Shown in pieces: positions 7,665 to 18,517 of a stretch of DNA of 53,073 bases (its first letter is position 1; every line of letters starts with the position of its first letter). The stretch is taken from the NCBI GenBank assembly GCA_023150935.1, contig JAKLJW010000034.1:8282-61354 (forward strand). Direction: 5' to 3'. This DNA is from Candidatus Binatia bacterium (lineage in GTDB: Bacteria > Desulfobacterota > Binatia > HRBIN30). A program made the position numbers and the translations under genes. The notes below the pieces were generated by a model, which saw nothing but the letters and a program-made list of their open reading frames with translations, ran no database searches and was not told the DNA's origin.

Positions 7665-9785
7665 ATGCGCGGCGCACTGCTCCTCGTCGTGGGCGCGGCA
7701 ATCACGGTCGCCCTTCCGCGTCCGGCCCCGGCGGACCCCGTGAACGGCCCGACCGGTGTCGGGGCGGTTGCGATCTACTCGACCCCGCCGGCCATACGAG
7801 TCCGCTGGAACGACGTCCCCGACGAAACCCGCTACGAGGTGTGGCGCGCGGTCGATGGCGCGCCGATCGCCAAGGTCGGGGACCCCGGTCAGAACGTGAC
7901 CACCTTCGTCGACAGCGGCGTCAACAACGCCAGCGCGTACCGCTATCGCCTGTTTGCGTGCGATGCGGTGGGCTGCAAGATCGGCGGCGAGTTCACGACG
8001 TCGGTCAGCGTCAAGTGGCCGATCTCCGGAGGCCGCGAGGTGCTGCACGGTTTCAACGAGGTGCTGGCGTGGGCGGGCATCCGCGGCGGCGACGGCGTCA
8101 CCTCGGGCTACCACGACGGGGTCGACCTGAATCGCACCACCAGCGGCGCCACCGCCGGCGACGACGTACGCGCCCCGCGGGGCGGCATCGTCAATCAGGT
8201 CATCCCCAACAACACGGTCGCCGACGACGGCTTCGTGGCCGTGCTGGTCGACCTCGGCGGCGGCAACGTCGAGTACGACAGCTTCAACCATATCGCCAAT
8301 ACCGGCGGCAACGGACCCATCGTCGCGGTCGGCGATGTCGTCGCTCCGGGACAGAAACTCGCCAGGGTGGGCACCCAGCGCTTCGCCGGCGACTTCACCG
8401 ACCACGTCCACTCGATGGTCACCGTCGGCTCGGCTTTCGCCAGCAGTGCCCGCCACTTCCTGACTATCTTCACCGCCGACGCCGACCGCGATCCGCTGGG
8501 CAACTCGCCGGCGCTCTTCGACGAGAACGGCGACGGCAAGAAGGCTCTTTACCGCGACCACGGCGACGCCACGCCGACCAACTACCTGGACTACGATCAC
8601 GACACCAAACCGCTGTCCGGCGATCTCGACATCCACGTCGAGGTCACCGACAGTCAGGGGACCAACCCCCGCCAGGCGCCGATCGATCTGGCCTACTGGG
8701 TCGAAGGGCCGCTTCCCGACGCCGAAGATCTCGACGACGTCAAGAGCGCGGCCAAGCCTTACAAGCTCTATGACTTCCGCACCAACTATTTCGGTCTCGG
8801 GGCGCCGACGAACTGCTCCTTACTGGCCGACATCCAGGACACCGCCAATAGCGGCTGCAAGGGCCTGGCCAACTGCACCGCTTACCCCGGCGCCGCCTGC
8901 AATTCGGTGGTCAAAGAAGGCACGACCAATTTCCCGTGGCCCATTCTGCACCATTTCATCGTCACCCACGCCAAAGGAGAGACGGGGGTCCGCGCCGACG
9001 TCGACGTCAACCAGTACTGGCGCACCAGGGCCAAGGAGGACAACGCCGCCACACCGGCGCACGCCAACTACGCCGGCAAACCCCTGGCCACGAAACCCAC
9101 CGACGCGCGCTTTCCCGACGGCGACTACACGATCCACGTGGTCGCTTCGGACCTCGTTCACCCCAACGTCGACCTGCAGATCCAGAAGGTTCGCCTCGAG
9201 AACTATCCGCCCTTTATCAAAGAACTCACGCTCTACCAGGACCGCGATAACAGCGCCGCCTCTCAGGTCGATGCCGATCACCCCGGCTGCGAATTCGCCC
9301 TGTACAACTACAAGCACCAGAATCCGAATCCCTACCCCGGACCGGGCTACCTCGCGACGTCGCAGCAGCCGGCGTTCGCGGCGGCCGGCCGCAAGATCTG
9401 CGTCAGGGTGCGCTTCTCGGAGGGTATGGACACGGCCTGGGCAAGCTTTCGGGTCGAGCTCGATCCGCAAGGCGCCGGGGGCGCCGCACCGATCGCCTTC
9501 GCCGGCGCGTTCGGCAAGAAGTACACGGACAACGACACCTGGAAGGGCAGTCTGACGGTAACGGCGGACAACAGCGGCAACTCCGACTCGTCGCTGACCG
9601 ACCCCGGCAAGGACGCCATCGTGCGCCTGGTCGCCCGGGACATGAAGGACCGCAACAACGCGCAGCGCGGACTCGACGAAAACGGCGACGGCACGGGCGA
9701 AGCCGACGCCGCCGATCTCAACCACCGCATCAAGCTCGACGCCAGTGCACCGGTGACCACGATCCAGATCAGGAAGGTGCCATGA
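7665..9785 (+). CDS. Exported FN3 + M23-type metallopeptidase
   Basis: The 706-aa product has a signal peptide (1-24), a fibronectin type III-like domain (about 30-110, with IRVRWNDVPDETRYEVWR), then a LytM/M23-like domain. Zinc ligands are visible: His150 and Asp154 in YHDGVDL (the HxxxD motif) and the HxH pair His247/His249 in DHVHSMV. M23 enzymes cut peptide cross-links in murein or Gly-rich proteins; the target here is unknown. A possible calcium loop DENGDGKKALY follows, then about 400 residues without a recognised family. Its last four bases overlap the next gene's start (ATGA), indicating translational coupling. Catalytic competence is inferred from the motifs only. Confidence 0.75.
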   Translation: MRGALLLVVGAAITVALPRPAPADPVNGPTGVGAVAIYSTPPAIRVRWNDVPDETRYEVWRAVDGAPIAKVGDPGQNVTTFVDSGVNNASAYRYRLFACDAVGCKIGGEFTTSVSVKWPISGGREVLHGFNEVLAWAGIRGGDGVTSGYHDGVDLNRTTSGATAGDDVRAPRGGIVNQVIPNNTVADDGFVAVLVDLGGGNVEYDSFNHIANTGGNGPIVAVGDVVAPGQKLARVGTQRFAGDFTDHVHSMVTVGSAFASSARHFLTIFTADADRDPLGNSPALFDENGDGKKALYRDHGDATPTNYLDYDHDTKPLSGDLDIHVEVTDSQGTNPRQAPIDLAYWVEGPLPDAEDLDDVKSAAKPYKLYDFRTNYFGLGAPTNCSLLADIQDTANSGCKGLANCTAYPGAACNSVVKEGTTNFPWPILHHFIVTHAKGETGVRADVDVNQYWRTRAKEDNAATPAHANYAGKPLATKPTDARFPDGDYTIHVVASDLVHPNVDLQIQKVRLENYPPFIKELTLYQDRDNSAASQVDADHPGCEFALYNYKHQNPNPYPGPGYLATSQQPAFAAAGRKICVRVRFSEGMDTAWASFRVELDPQGAGGAAPIAFAGAFGKKYTDNDTWKGSLTVTADNSGNSDSSLTDPGKDAIVRLVARDMKDRNNAQRGLDENGDGTGEADAADLNHRIKLDASAPVTTIQIRKVP

Positions 9786-10423
9786 ACGCCGTCGCCTCAC
9801 CGACTTCTGCCGCCGAACGCCGAGGGCCGGGGACGCGGCGCCGTGCGCTCCCGGTTGCCGCCGCGCTCGCCGTGGCGCTCGCCGGGGCCCTGCCCGTGCG
9901 CGCCGTCAGCGAACGCGAGTTCAGCCTCGACGACATGGTCTCGCTGGCCGACGATATCGTCGTCGGTCGGGTGCTGCACAGCACACCGCGCTGGCAGGGC
10001 AAACTGATCGTAACCGTGTCGCAGGTGGCCGTCGGCGAGTCGCTCAAGGGCCGCCCGGTGGACGAGGTCGAGGTCACTCAGCTCGGCGGCACCGCCGTCC
10101 ACCCGCGCCTCGGCGTGCCGGTGACGATGTCGGTCTCCGAGGACGCGGTCTTGAGCCCCGGGGAGGAGGTCGTCCTGTTCGTCCGCCAGACCCGGCCCGG
10201 CACGCGACAACTGGTCGGCGGCGCGCAGGGCAAGTTGGTTATTCGCCCGGACCCGACATCGGGCGTTCCGACCCTGCCCGGGGCCCCGCATCGCTTGCTG
10301 GTCGAGCGCGAGGGCGAACACCGTCGCATCGAAACCGCCGCCCCCACGCTCGACGCCATGCGTCGCCGGATCGACGCGGCAGTCGCCCGGCAGGCCAATA
10401 CCCGCGGCGAGGTGCCCAGATGA
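9782..10423 (+). CDS. Exported protein of unknown function, translationally coupled
   Basis: The 213-aa product has a basic n-region (TRRRALP) followed by a hydrophobic core (VAAALAVALAGALP), so it is probably exported. The mature region starts with FSLDDMVSLADDIVVGRV, a pattern I associate with small exported proteins found next to secreted metalloproteases, though I cannot name a family. Its start overlaps the stop of the M23 gene by 4 bases and its stop overlaps the next start by 4 bases. This tight coupling argues for stoichiometric synthesis with its neighbours (inference), for example as a chaperone, inhibitor or anchor for the proteases. Confidence 0.7.
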   Translation: MNAVASPTSAAERRGPGTRRRALPVAAALAVALAGALPVRAVSEREFSLDDMVSLADDIVVGRVLHSTPRWQGKLIVTVSQVAVGESLKGRPVDEVEVTQLGGTAVHPRLGVPVTMSVSEDAVLSPGEEVVLFVRQTRPGTRQLVGGAQGKLVIRPDPTSGVPTLPGAPHRLLVEREGEHRRIETAAPTLDAMRRRIDAAVARQANTRGEVPR

Positions 10424-10899
10424 CGCGCGGATTCGCTTGCCTGTTCGTCGCCGGCTTTGCAGCTCTCGGCCTCGCCATGGTCGGCCCTGCCGGCGCGCAG
10501 CTAACCGCGCCGCCCGCCGACCTGGTGCCGGAACCTCCGGTTGCCTCGGAACCGCATCGGATCGAATCGTCGAGCCCTGTCGCCACCTCGCGTCTCCTGT
10601 CCGAAGACGCGCACCGCTACCTCCAACAGCTCGGCATAGCGACCGCCCCCACCACCACCGCGCCCACGGCGCCTGACCCGGCTCCGCCGCCGCCGCCACC
10701 GCCGGCGGACGCAGGGGGCATCAGCCGCACGATCGAGGCCGAGACCGCGCCGGCGGTGAATGCATCGCCGCTGTTCAGGTTCCGCGACGTTACCGAACGC
10801 GACGGCGCCGGCTCGGCGATCGTGCCGAGGGCCGAGCGCCGGGCCGCCGTCGAAGCGTACCGCCAATCGTTGGCCGGAAAGGGCGCGGCCGGACGCTGA
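10420..10899 (+). CDS. Small exported Pro-rich protein
   Basis: The 159-aa product starts with a probable signal peptide (ACLFVAGFAALGLAMVGPAGA). It is low-complexity and Pro/Ala-rich in the middle (APDPAPPPPPPPADAG), with a charged C-terminus. It starts inside the stop of the previous gene (ATGA, 10420-10423) and ends 5 bases before the large matrixin gene. No domain is recognised. The position directly upstream of a secreted metalloprotease suggests an accessory or inhibitor role, but nothing in the sequence demonstrates it. Confidence 0.65.
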   Translation: MTRGFACLFVAGFAALGLAMVGPAGAQLTAPPADLVPEPPVASEPHRIESSSPVATSRLLSEDAHRYLQQLGIATAPTTTAPTAPDPAPPPPPPPADAGGISRTIEAETAPAVNASPLFRFRDVTERDGAGSAIVPRAERRAAVEAYRQSLAGKGAAGR

Positions 10900-10904
10900 C
10901 GACG

Positions 10905-13900
10905 ATGGCGAGCGCGCGCGCGAATAGCCGCCGGACGGCTTACCTGTTCGCGGCCACGGCCGTCGCGGTGCTGAGCTGCGTCCGGCCGTTGTGGGCCGGC
11001 GGCAACACGCAGTTCCGGAATCCCAACAACTTGACCCAGGCGATCGACAAGATCTGGGACGACCGCATGCAACCCATCGCCTGGGTGTTAAGTCAGGACG
11101 GCATCCCGGGATCGGGCATCGACAACGCGACCCTGATCGGCGAACTGACGGCGGCGTTCGACACGTGGGAGGCTCTGCCGGCGTCGCGCCTCGACTTCAC
11201 GTTCGACGGGCAGGTACCGCTGCGCGACGCCGGCCGCGGCGGTCCGCTCGCCGCCGGCGTCGACGGCGTCAATCTCGTCACCTTCACCGACCCCGACGTA
11301 TTGTTCCCGCCCGGCGTGCTCGCGGTGGCCATCACTTTCTCCTTCGCGCAGGATACGGCGATCGACACGGCAAACGCCGACCTCGACGGCGACGGCACCG
11401 CCGACATTCCCACCGGCACGTATCCGGCGGGAACGATCTTCGACGGCGACATTGTCTTCAATTCGAGCGAGCCGTGGAGCACCGCCGGGGCGGGCGGCAG
11501 TATCGATGTCCGCGCCGTCGCCCTGCACGAGATCGGACACTTCTTCGGCCTCTGCCACTCGATGATCCGCGACGCGGTCATGTGGCCGTTCCTGAGCGCC
11601 AACATCGCCGCGGCTCGCACCCCGAAGGCCGACGACGTCGCCTACGCGTCGTTCTACTATCCCGCGCAGCCGGCCTACGGCGCCGCCTTCGGCGCCATCC
11701 GCGGACGGCTCGTCAACGGCTTCAGCAACGCTGCCGTGCTCGGCGGACACGTGTTCGCCGTCGATCCTCTCAGCGGACAAAGCGTCGTCGGCGCCTACAG
11801 CGGCGACGACGGCAGTTACACGATCCCCGCCCTCGCAGCAGGCAATTACCTCGTCGCCATCGAGCCGCTCGACGGCGACCCCGTCGGCCTCGACCCGGCC
11901 CGCGTCAACCAGGTCGTGCAGTTCACCTTCGACACCAACTTCCCCGAGGAGTTCTACGACGCCAACGAGAGCAACGTCGAAGCCGACCCGCTCGCCGGAC
12001 TTGCCCTGACCGTCAGCGCCGGCGTCGACACGGCGGGCATCGACATCGTCACCAACACCGTCCAGGTACCCGGCGTCAATCGCATTCTCGACACGGGCTA
12101 CAACCTCTTCGCCTATCCGGTGACGGCGCCCGCCGATCTGACGGCTTTCGACCTGCTCGAGGCGATCGGCGACGAGACGGCGGCGAACGCCATCGACCGC
12201 TTCGTTCCGGACACCGGACGGTTCGAACGCGCGGAATACGCCGGCGCCGTCCGGTCGGGTGCGAACTTCCCGATCCGGCGCGGCGAGGCTTACGTGGTGT
12301 ACACCGATGCGCAGAGGGTCGTGAGCTTCGCCGGCGGAACCGACTGTCCCACGCTCGACCTGGCGCGTGGACTGAATCTGATCGGCGTCCCCTGCCCTCC
12401 CGCGGGCTACACGGCCTTCGGGTTGCTGCGGGACCTGGGCTCGCAATTCGAGGTCGACCGGATCGAGCGCTTCGACCCCGGCACCGGCATCTTCCAGGTC
12501 GCCGCCTACGACGCCGGGGGCAATCCCGGCGGAACCGACTTCCCCATCGTCAACGGCGAGGGTTACGCGGTCACCATGCTGGCGGCGCGGGCCGGGATTC
12601 GCATTCCAGCACCCGGGAGCAGCTTCGCGCCGGTGATCGCCGGACTGAGCCCGGGCCGCGGAGTGCCCGGGACGGTGGTCGTCATCCTCGGCGAGGGCTT
12701 CGATCCCGTCGGCGCCAACAACGTCGTCACCTTCAACGGCATCGGCGCCGGCGTCGTCTTCGCAACCTCGACGAGCCTGACCGTCACCGTGCCCGGCAAC
12801 GCCGGAAGCGGCGTTGTGCGCGTCACCGTCGCCGGCCGCCAGAGCAACGGCTTGAACTTCGTCGTCGTAAGCCCGGTCGCCACCGACGATCCGAACGGCC
12901 CCACCGAACTCGTCTCCGGGCAGACGGGCGAAGGCACGCTCGCCGCCGACGGCGAGCAGGACCGGTACACGTTCACGGCACTCGCCGGCTCGCTGGTCGC
13001 GGTGCGCGCCGAGGCGGTGGCCGGCGGCGTCCCCGATCTCGTGCTCGTCCTCGAAGACCCGTACGGGGTCACCGTCGCCACCGACGACAACGGCGGCGGC
13101 GGCAGCAGTCCCCTCATCAACAACTTCGTCGTGGAAAACACGGGAACGCACACCATTGTCGTCAGCAACGTCCCCGGCGGCGGCACCGGGGCCTACCGCG
13201 TCAGTCTCACCATCGCAACCCGCGCCGCACCGACGCAACTGTCGATCATCGGCGGCGACTTCCAGACCGGGCTTGCCGGCAGCACGTTGCCGCAACCCCT
13301 CTCGATCTTCCTCACCGGTCCCACCGGCGCCCCCGTCGCCGGAGTTCCGGTGACCTTCGTCGCGACCGGCACGGAAGTCGGCAGCACGCTCGATCCGGCG
13401 AACGCCGGGACCACGGTGCTCACCACCAACAACTCCGGTATCGTCACGGTCCAGACCACGCTGTCCGCCACGCCCGGCGTGTACACCATTACCGTCACCG
13501 TGCCGGGCGCTGCCCCGGTCACCTTCACGGTCGCCGCCACCGACAAGGCAATCGCGTCGATTACCATGAACGGCGACCGCCAGCAGGGCACCGTCGGCAA
13601 GACCCTGCCCAATCCGCTCGATATCATCCTCGCCGATGTCAACGGCGCCCCGGTGTCGGGCGCTCTGGTGGCATTCAAGGTCGTGGGCGGCGGCGGCTCG
13701 ATCAATCCGACCGGCGCGCAGACTACCGGGGCGCCGGGAAAGGCGACCACGACCTTCAAGCTGGGCAAACAGGTCGCCGCCCCGCAACTCGTCGCGGCGT
13801 TCGTGCCCGGCCAGTCCAAACCGTTGCTGTTCGAAGCGACGCCGAAGGCGGATGTCCCCGCGAAGGCGCGCAGCAACAAGTCCAACTTCAACGCGCTTAC

Positions 13901-15047
13901 GCTCGGAACGGCGCGGCTCAATGCGCTGCAGGTGCAGGTGTTCGACCAGTTCGACAACCCGGTACCCGACGTCCTCGTCAACTACGGCGCCCCGGCGGGA
14001 CTGACCGTACAGCCGGGGCTCGGCCCCGATGGCATCGGCTTTACCAACTTCCTCACCAACGCCGATGGCCTGCACGTCGCGATGGTTATCGCCGAGACGT
14101 CGCTGATTCCGACCATCGACGAGTTCGGCAATAAGGGTACGGCCGGACTGGCGGGCACGTACACGATAACCGCCGCTCCGGCCACCGGCAGCGCCCCGGC
14201 GCAGGTGTACAAGGTCGACGTCGACATGGGCCCGGAGATGGTCACCGCGTCCGTCCAGAACGATCAGGCGATGATCGGCCAACCCCTGCCCAGTCCGGTC
14301 CGCAAGCTCGTCCTGCGTTATCAACGCACCGACCGCTACACCGACGCCAACAACGACTCGAAGGACGACGACAACGGGGACTTCCGCGACGAGAACTTCA
14401 CGCAGAAGACCCCGAAAGCCGTGCCCGGCGTCGCCATCACCTTCGAGGTGCAACGCGAGGACGGCAACAAGGAAACCGACTTCGGACTGCAGCCGACGAG
14501 CGTCGCACCCACGGTGGCCACCACCGACGCCAGCGGACTGACGACGGCGGCGGCGACGATGGGAGACGTGGGGGGCGTCAACCAGGTGGTCGGCAAGACG
14601 CCGGCCATCCCGGTCACCTGGCTGTTCGCCGACGGCACGACCCTGGATCAGAAGACCTTCACGGACGCCAATCTGTTCGCCGAGTCGACGAACCTGGTCG
14701 CCCTGCCGGTCGTGATCACCACGACGGTGACGGATCCGGGCGGTGGCATCGACCTGGCAACATTGAACGCGCTGCTGAACGGCACTTCGTTCTTCAACGG
14801 CGCCACCCCACCGGCGGTGCCGCCGAGCTTCCCCGAGCGCTTGCAGGTCACCGCCGGCGGCAAGGTGTTGACCGCGCTGCCGCCGAGCCTCGTGACCGAT
14901 TCCGCCTTCACGGATATTCAGGTCGAGTACCGGCCGTCGCGACCGAAACTGCTCAACGGGGCCAACACCGTGCAGGTACAGAAGGTCAAGGACCGCGCCA
15001 CCAACGAACAAGCGGCGGTAACGTCGCAGGGGTTCACTTACCCGTAA
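10905..15047 (+). CDS. Very large exported matrixin-type metalloprotease, multidomain
   Basis: The 1380-aa product has a signal peptide (to about residue 31) and an N-terminal metzincin domain with HEIGHFFGLCHS: His208, Glu209, His212 and His218, followed by a Met in DAVMWP that fits the Met-turn. A carboxypeptidase-regulatory-like domain follows (about 260-335), then a tandem pair of an unrecognised module beginning YNLFAYPV (about 398-562). Next come an IPT/TIG domain (568-655), a pre-peptidase C-terminal-like domain (658-770, DGEQDRYTFTALAG), Big/invasin-type Ig domains (about 778-985), and further beta-rich sequence with an Asp-rich loop (TDANNDSKDDDNGDF). The family is secreted and zinc-dependent. 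It is far longer than typical matrixins (200-500 aa), so it likely acts as a cell-surface or matrix-attached protease (inference). Confidence 0.85.
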   Translation: MASARANSRRTAYLFAATAVAVLSCVRPLWAGGNTQFRNPNNLTQAIDKIWDDRMQPIAWVLSQDGIPGSGIDNATLIGELTAAFDTWEALPASRLDFTFDGQVPLRDAGRGGPLAAGVDGVNLVTFTDPDVLFPPGVLAVAITFSFAQDTAIDTANADLDGDGTADIPTGTYPAGTIFDGDIVFNSSEPWSTAGAGGSIDVRAVALHEIGHFFGLCHSMIRDAVMWPFLSANIAAARTPKADDVAYASFYYPAQPAYGAAFGAIRGRLVNGFSNAAVLGGHVFAVDPLSGQSVVGAYSGDDGSYTIPALAAGNYLVAIEPLDGDPVGLDPARVNQVVQFTFDTNFPEEFYDANESNVEADPLAGLALTVSAGVDTAGIDIVTNTVQVPGVNRILDTGYNLFAYPVTAPADLTAFDLLEAIGDETAANAIDRFVPDTGRFERAEYAGAVRSGANFPIRRGEAYVVYTDAQRVVSFAGGTDCPTLDLARGLNLIGVPCPPAGYTAFGLLRDLGSQFEVDRIERFDPGTGIFQVAAYDAGGNPGGTDFPIVNGEGYAVTMLAARAGIRIPAPGSSFAPVIAGLSPGRGVPGTVVVILGEGFDPVGANNVVTFNGIGAGVVFATSTSLTVTVPGNAGSGVVRVTVAGRQSNGLNFVVVSPVATDDPNGPTELVSGQTGEGTLAADGEQDRYTFTALAGSLVAVRAEAVAGGVPDLVLVLEDPYGVTVATDDNGGGGSSPLINNFVVENTGTHTIVVSNVPGGGTGAYRVSLTIATRAAPTQLSIIGGDFQTGLAGSTLPQPLSIFLTGPTGAPVAGVPVTFVATGTEVGSTLDPANAGTTVLTTNNSGIVTVQTTLSATPGVYTITVTVPGAAPVTFTVAATDKAIASITMNGDRQQGTVGKTLPNPLDIILADVNGAPVSGALVAFKVVGGGGSINPTGAQTTGAPGKATTTFKLGKQVAAPQLVAAFVPGQSKPLLFEATPKADVPAKARSNKSNFNALTLGTARLNALQVQVFDQFDNPVPDVLVNYGAPAGLTVQPGLGPDGIGFTNFLTNADGLHVAMVIAETSLIPTIDEFGNKGTAGLAGTYTITAAPATGSAPAQVYKVDVDMGPEMVTASVQNDQAMIGQPLPSPVRKLVLRYQRTDRYTDANNDSKDDDNGDFRDENFTQKTPKAVPGVAITFEVQREDGNKETDFGLQPTSVAPTVATTDASGLTTAAATMGDVGGVNQVVGKTPAIPVTWLFADGTTLDQKTFTDANLFAESTNLVALPVVITTTVTDPGGGIDLATLNALLNGTSFFNGATPPAVPPSFPERLQVTAGGKVLTALPPSLVTDSAFTDIQVEYRPSRPKLLNGANTVQVQKVKDRATNEQAAVTSQGFTYP

Positions 15048-15065
15048 CGCGCAGGCTGTCGACGA

Positions 15066-18000
15066 ATGAAACGACCCCGCTTCGATCAGCTCGGCCCCGG
15101 ACGGCCGCGAAGCCGCGACGAGATCACCGCGGCTTCGGTGAAGGCGACATGGCGGCTTCGCACCGCCCCGGCGTTATTCGCCGTGCTGGTCGCCCTGTGG
15201 GCAACGCCGGCCCGCGCCGCGGGACCGCTACTCCGCGACATCGTGGTCACGGACGTAACGCCGACGAGCTTCGCGGCGGTCTGGACCGTCCAGGGCGCCA
15301 GCACCGGCACCGTGCAGGTATATGCCGACGTACTCGGCACCGTGCCCGTGCCCGGCGCGGCAATAACCCCGTGGGCACTGGTCGGCGGCGATCCGACCGT
15401 CGCCGTCGCCGGCGAGGACGCCGGGGTGCTGCGCGTGCGCGTTTCCGGCCTCGCACCGGAAACGCCGTACTTTTTCCGCACGGCGACCACGGCCAGGGCC
15501 GGTGGGCCGGCGGCCATCGTGCCGGCCAGCGGCGCCGCCCTGTCCGTCGTCACGATGACGGCAAGTTTCCCGGAGGCGGCAAACGGTCTCGGCGCACAGG
15601 TGGTGCAAGCGGACGGAACCACGCCGCAGCCGGGCGCCGTCGTTCTCATCGCCCTGCCCGGTGCCGCCTTCCCACTGAGCGCCGTGACGCAGGACGGTTA
15701 TGCGGCCGGCGTCGCCGCGGCCCACCTCGGTAACCTCTACGACGCCACGACAGGCACAACGAAGGCGATGGCCGGCGGCGAACTCGCACAACTCACGGCG
15801 CTCGGCGGCTCGGCCGGCAAGGGGACAGTTACGCAAGCCCTCGCGTCCAACCAGCGCCGCGGCGATCTGCAACTGCTCGGCGCCCCGCTGACCCTGCAGG
15901 CGGTCGCCGACACCGACGGCGACGGTTTGCCGAACGATTACGAAACCGCCAACGGTTTCAACCCGAACAGCGCGGCCGATGCCAGTCACGACCCCGACGC
16001 CGACGGCCTCACCGTACTGCAGGAGTTTCAGCGCGGTACTAACCCGCGCCTCGCCGACACCGACGGCGACGGTCTTAATGACGGTGCCGAAGCGAATACG
16101 CATGGAACCTCGCCGACGATCGGGGATACGGACCGCGACGGCCGCGGCGACGGCGCCGAGGTCAATGGGTCGCCGGTGACGGACCCCCTCGACGCCGACT
16201 CGGACAACGACGGCGTGACGGACGGCATCGAGGTCCAGCAGGGTACGGACCCGAACGACCCCGACAGCTACCCGGCACTGGACGCCGATGCGGACGGCAT
16301 CGGCGACCGCGTCGACAACTGCCCCACCATTCCGAATCCGAGCCAGACCGACACCGACGGCGATACGCTCGGCGACGCCTGCGACCCCGACGACGACGGC
16401 GACGGAGCGGCCGACGGGAACGACAACTGCCGGCTCGTTGCCAATGCGTCGCAGGTCGATGGCGACGGAGACGGCGTCGGTGACCCGTGTGACAACTGCG
16501 CGGCGGTGGCGAATGCCGCGCAGCAGGACAACGATTCCGACGGCCTCGGCGACCCCTGCGACCCCGACGACGACAACGACGGCATCGACGACATGCGCGT
16601 TCCCGCGGCGCCGTCGGATACGCCTTTCCAGCTCGTCTCGGCGACCGGGATTACCGCCACGTCGCTGCCCGTCGTCGGCAATACGTCCGCCTTCGTGAGT
16701 GTCGAGAAGTACCTCGTCGGCGAGGCGCGCGGCGTACGGCTCGGCGTCTTCGACTTGAAGAACCGCAGTTTCACGGCGAGCGATGTGCCGCCGGCCGATC
16801 AACCGCTGCAGGGATGGCTGGCCCTGGGCATCGATACGAACGTGTGCGGCTGCTTCGGCGTGCTGGCCCGGGATACCATTGCCATCGACACCGACGCGGG
16901 TCCGATCGCCGCCGTGCTGCCGGCGAACGCGCAGAACACGCGAACGCAGTTCTTTGTCGCCACCGACGGTTCGACCTACACGCAGTACTACTTGCCGAAC
17001 GGCCCGCTGGCCACCTTGCGGCAATCGGCGCAGATCGGCGGTCCACTCGACAACTGCCAGTTCGTGGCGAACCCGGCCCAGGAGGACTCCGACGGCGACG
17101 GCCTCGGCGACTTCTGCGACGCCACCGCCGACGACCTCGACGGCGACAACATACTCAACCCCGTCGACAACTGCCCAACCGCCCACAATCCGGCGCAGGC
17201 TGATTTCGACGGCGACGGCCTCGGCGACGCCTGCGATGACGACGACGACAACGACGGCGTGACCGACGCGATCGAGGTGGGCGTGACCATCACCGACCCG
17301 CGCGCCGCAGACAGCGACGGCGACGGGATCGTCGATGGAGACGAGGACCTCGACTTCGACGGCTGGTCCAACGCCGCCGAGACGGCGCGCGGCACCTCGC
17401 CGGTCGACGCCGACGTCGACCTGCAGCCCGGCCTCAACCTCTTCGCTTACCCGGTTGCCGTACCGGCGGGTCTGACCGCGTTCCAGCTCCTGCCGTTACT
17501 CGGCAACCCCTCGCAGGTGGCCGGCCTTGCGCGTCTCGACCAGGGAACCCAGAGCGTGCAGGAGGCGGATTACGTCGGTGGGGTACCGCACGGCGTCGAC
17601 TTCCCGATCTCGGCCGCCGAAGGCTACTTCGTGCGCATGCTAACGGCGCGACGGGTCACCTTCCCCGGCACGCCGAGCTGTCCGACGCACGCCCTCCAGC
17701 CGGGAGCGAACCTCGTCGGCTTCCCTTGCGTACCGGCGGGTTTCACGACGCGCTCCGTGCTGGGGCACATGGGGACGGAGCTCACCGTGGCGAGCGTGCA
17801 GAGTCTCGATCCGGCCAGCGGCCGCTTCGAGACGAGTTTCTGGCTGGCCGGTGCATCGGTCGGTCCGGCGGCACCCGTCGCGGCCGGCCGGGCAATCCTC
17901 GTCTACGCTCACCTGCCGGTGGCCGCCGTGGCGCCGGCGATCGACCCGCCGAGTGTCGCGATTACCGGCCCGGCGAACGGGGCCACGCTCGATGCCACGC

Positions 18001-18515
18001 CCATTACGGTCACGGGCACGGTCGACGACCCGGCGACGCTGGTGATCGTCAACGGCGTAAAGGCGAGTGTGGTCGGAACCACGTTCACGGCCGGTGGCGT
18101 AGAGCTGCAGGAAGGCGCCAATACAATCACGGCGGTGGCGCGCAATCCGGCCAATCTCACCGTGCGCGAGTCGATCGCCGTCACGCTCGATACGACGCCG
18201 GATCCAGACTACACGCTACCGCGTCCCGGCAGCATCAACGACAGTCGCGATTTCAACGTCGGCGCCGGAGCGCTGGCGACGCTGGATCACTTCCACTATG
18301 CGCCGACGAACCTGCCGGCTGGGGTCTCGTTCACGCCAAGCTCGATAAGCTTCAACCCGACCACCGGGGATGTCGCGGCGCCCTTCACGATCGCCACCTC
18401 CGCCGATGCCGCCGCGGGGCTGCACGTGTTTCAAGTCGAATACGACTTCCACAACGCCGCCCACGGCTCGCTGGCCGCGCACACGATGCAGTTCGTGATC
18501 GACGTCCTGCCCTGA
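15066..18515 (+). CDS. Exported thrombospondin type-3 repeat protein with shared NLFAYPV module
   Basis: The 1149-aa product has a signal peptide after a long basic leader (core [16 protein letters not shown]). It carries an FN3-like N-terminal domain related to the 5587 gene (about 55-160), two blocks of thrombospondin type-3 calcium repeats (about 280-511 and 659-762; [29 protein letters not shown]), and the duplicated module also found in the matrixin ([13 protein letters not shown] then [12 protein letters not shown], about 788-951). An Ig-like domain (about 958-1045) and a C-terminal beta-sandwich follow. It starts 18 bases after the matrixin stop and ends the run. The repeats should bind many calcium ions. 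Adhesion or matrix anchoring is inferred. Confidence 0.85.
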   Translation: MKRPRFDQLGPGRPRSRDEITAASVKATWRLRTAPALFAVLVALWATPARAAGPLLRDIVVTDVTPTSFAAVWTVQGASTGTVQVYADVLGTVPVPGAAITPWALVGGDPTVAVAGEDAGVLRVRVSGLAPETPYFFRTATTARAGGPAAIVPASGAALSVVTMTASFPEAANGLGAQVVQADGTTPQPGAVVLIALPGAAFPLSAVTQDGYAAGVAAAHLGNLYDATTGTTKAMAGGELAQLTALGGSAGKGTVTQALASNQRRGDLQLLGAPLTLQAVADTDGDGLPNDYETANGFNPNSAADASHDPDADGLTVLQEFQRGTNPRLADTDGDGLNDGAEANTHGTSPTIGDTDRDGRGDGAEVNGSPVTDPLDADSDNDGVTDGIEVQQGTDPNDPDSYPALDADADGIGDRVDNCPTIPNPSQTDTDGDTLGDACDPDDDGDGAADGNDNCRLVANASQVDGDGDGVGDPCDNCAAVANAAQQDNDSDGLGDPCDPDDDNDGIDDMRVPAAPSDTPFQLVSATGITATSLPVVGNTSAFVSVEKYLVGEARGVRLGVFDLKNRSFTASDVPPADQPLQGWLALGIDTNVCGCFGVLARDTIAIDTDAGPIAAVLPANAQNTRTQFFVATDGSTYTQYYLPNGPLATLRQSAQIGGPLDNCQFVANPAQEDSDGDGLGDFCDATADDLDGDNILNPVDNCPTAHNPAQADFDGDGLGDACDDDDDNDGVTDAIEVGVTITDPRAADSDGDGIVDGDEDLDFDGWSNAAETARGTSPVDADVDLQPGLNLFAYPVAVPAGLTAFQLLPLLGNPSQVAGLARLDQGTQSVQEADYVGGVPHGVDFPISAAEGYFVRMLTARRVTFPGTPSCPTHALQPGANLVGFPCVPAGFTTRSVLGHMGTELTVASVQSLDPASGRFETSFWLAGASVGPAAPVAAGRAILVYAHLPVAAVAPAIDPPSVAITGPANGATLDATPITVTGTVDDPATLVIVNGVKASVVGTTFTAGGVELQEGANTITAVARNPANLTVRESIAVTLDTTPDPDYTLPRPGSINDSRDFNVGAGALATLDHFHYAPTNLPAGVSFTPSSISFNPTTGDVAAPFTIATSADAAAGLHVFQVEYDFHNAAHGSLAAHTMQFVIDVLP

Positions 18516-18517
18516 TT

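Noticed and set aside
11088..15011. Very long open frame on the minus strand opposite the matrixin gene
   Set aside because: Its translation is Arg/Gly/Asp-rich with no domain, and it mirrors the codon pattern of the plus-strand gene, which has a signal peptide and recognisable domains. GC-rich antisense frames stay open by chance.
15228..17186. Long minus-strand frame opposite the thrombospondin-3 repeats
   Set aside because: It arises from the regular Asp/Gly codons of the calcium repeats read backwards; no independent protein signature.
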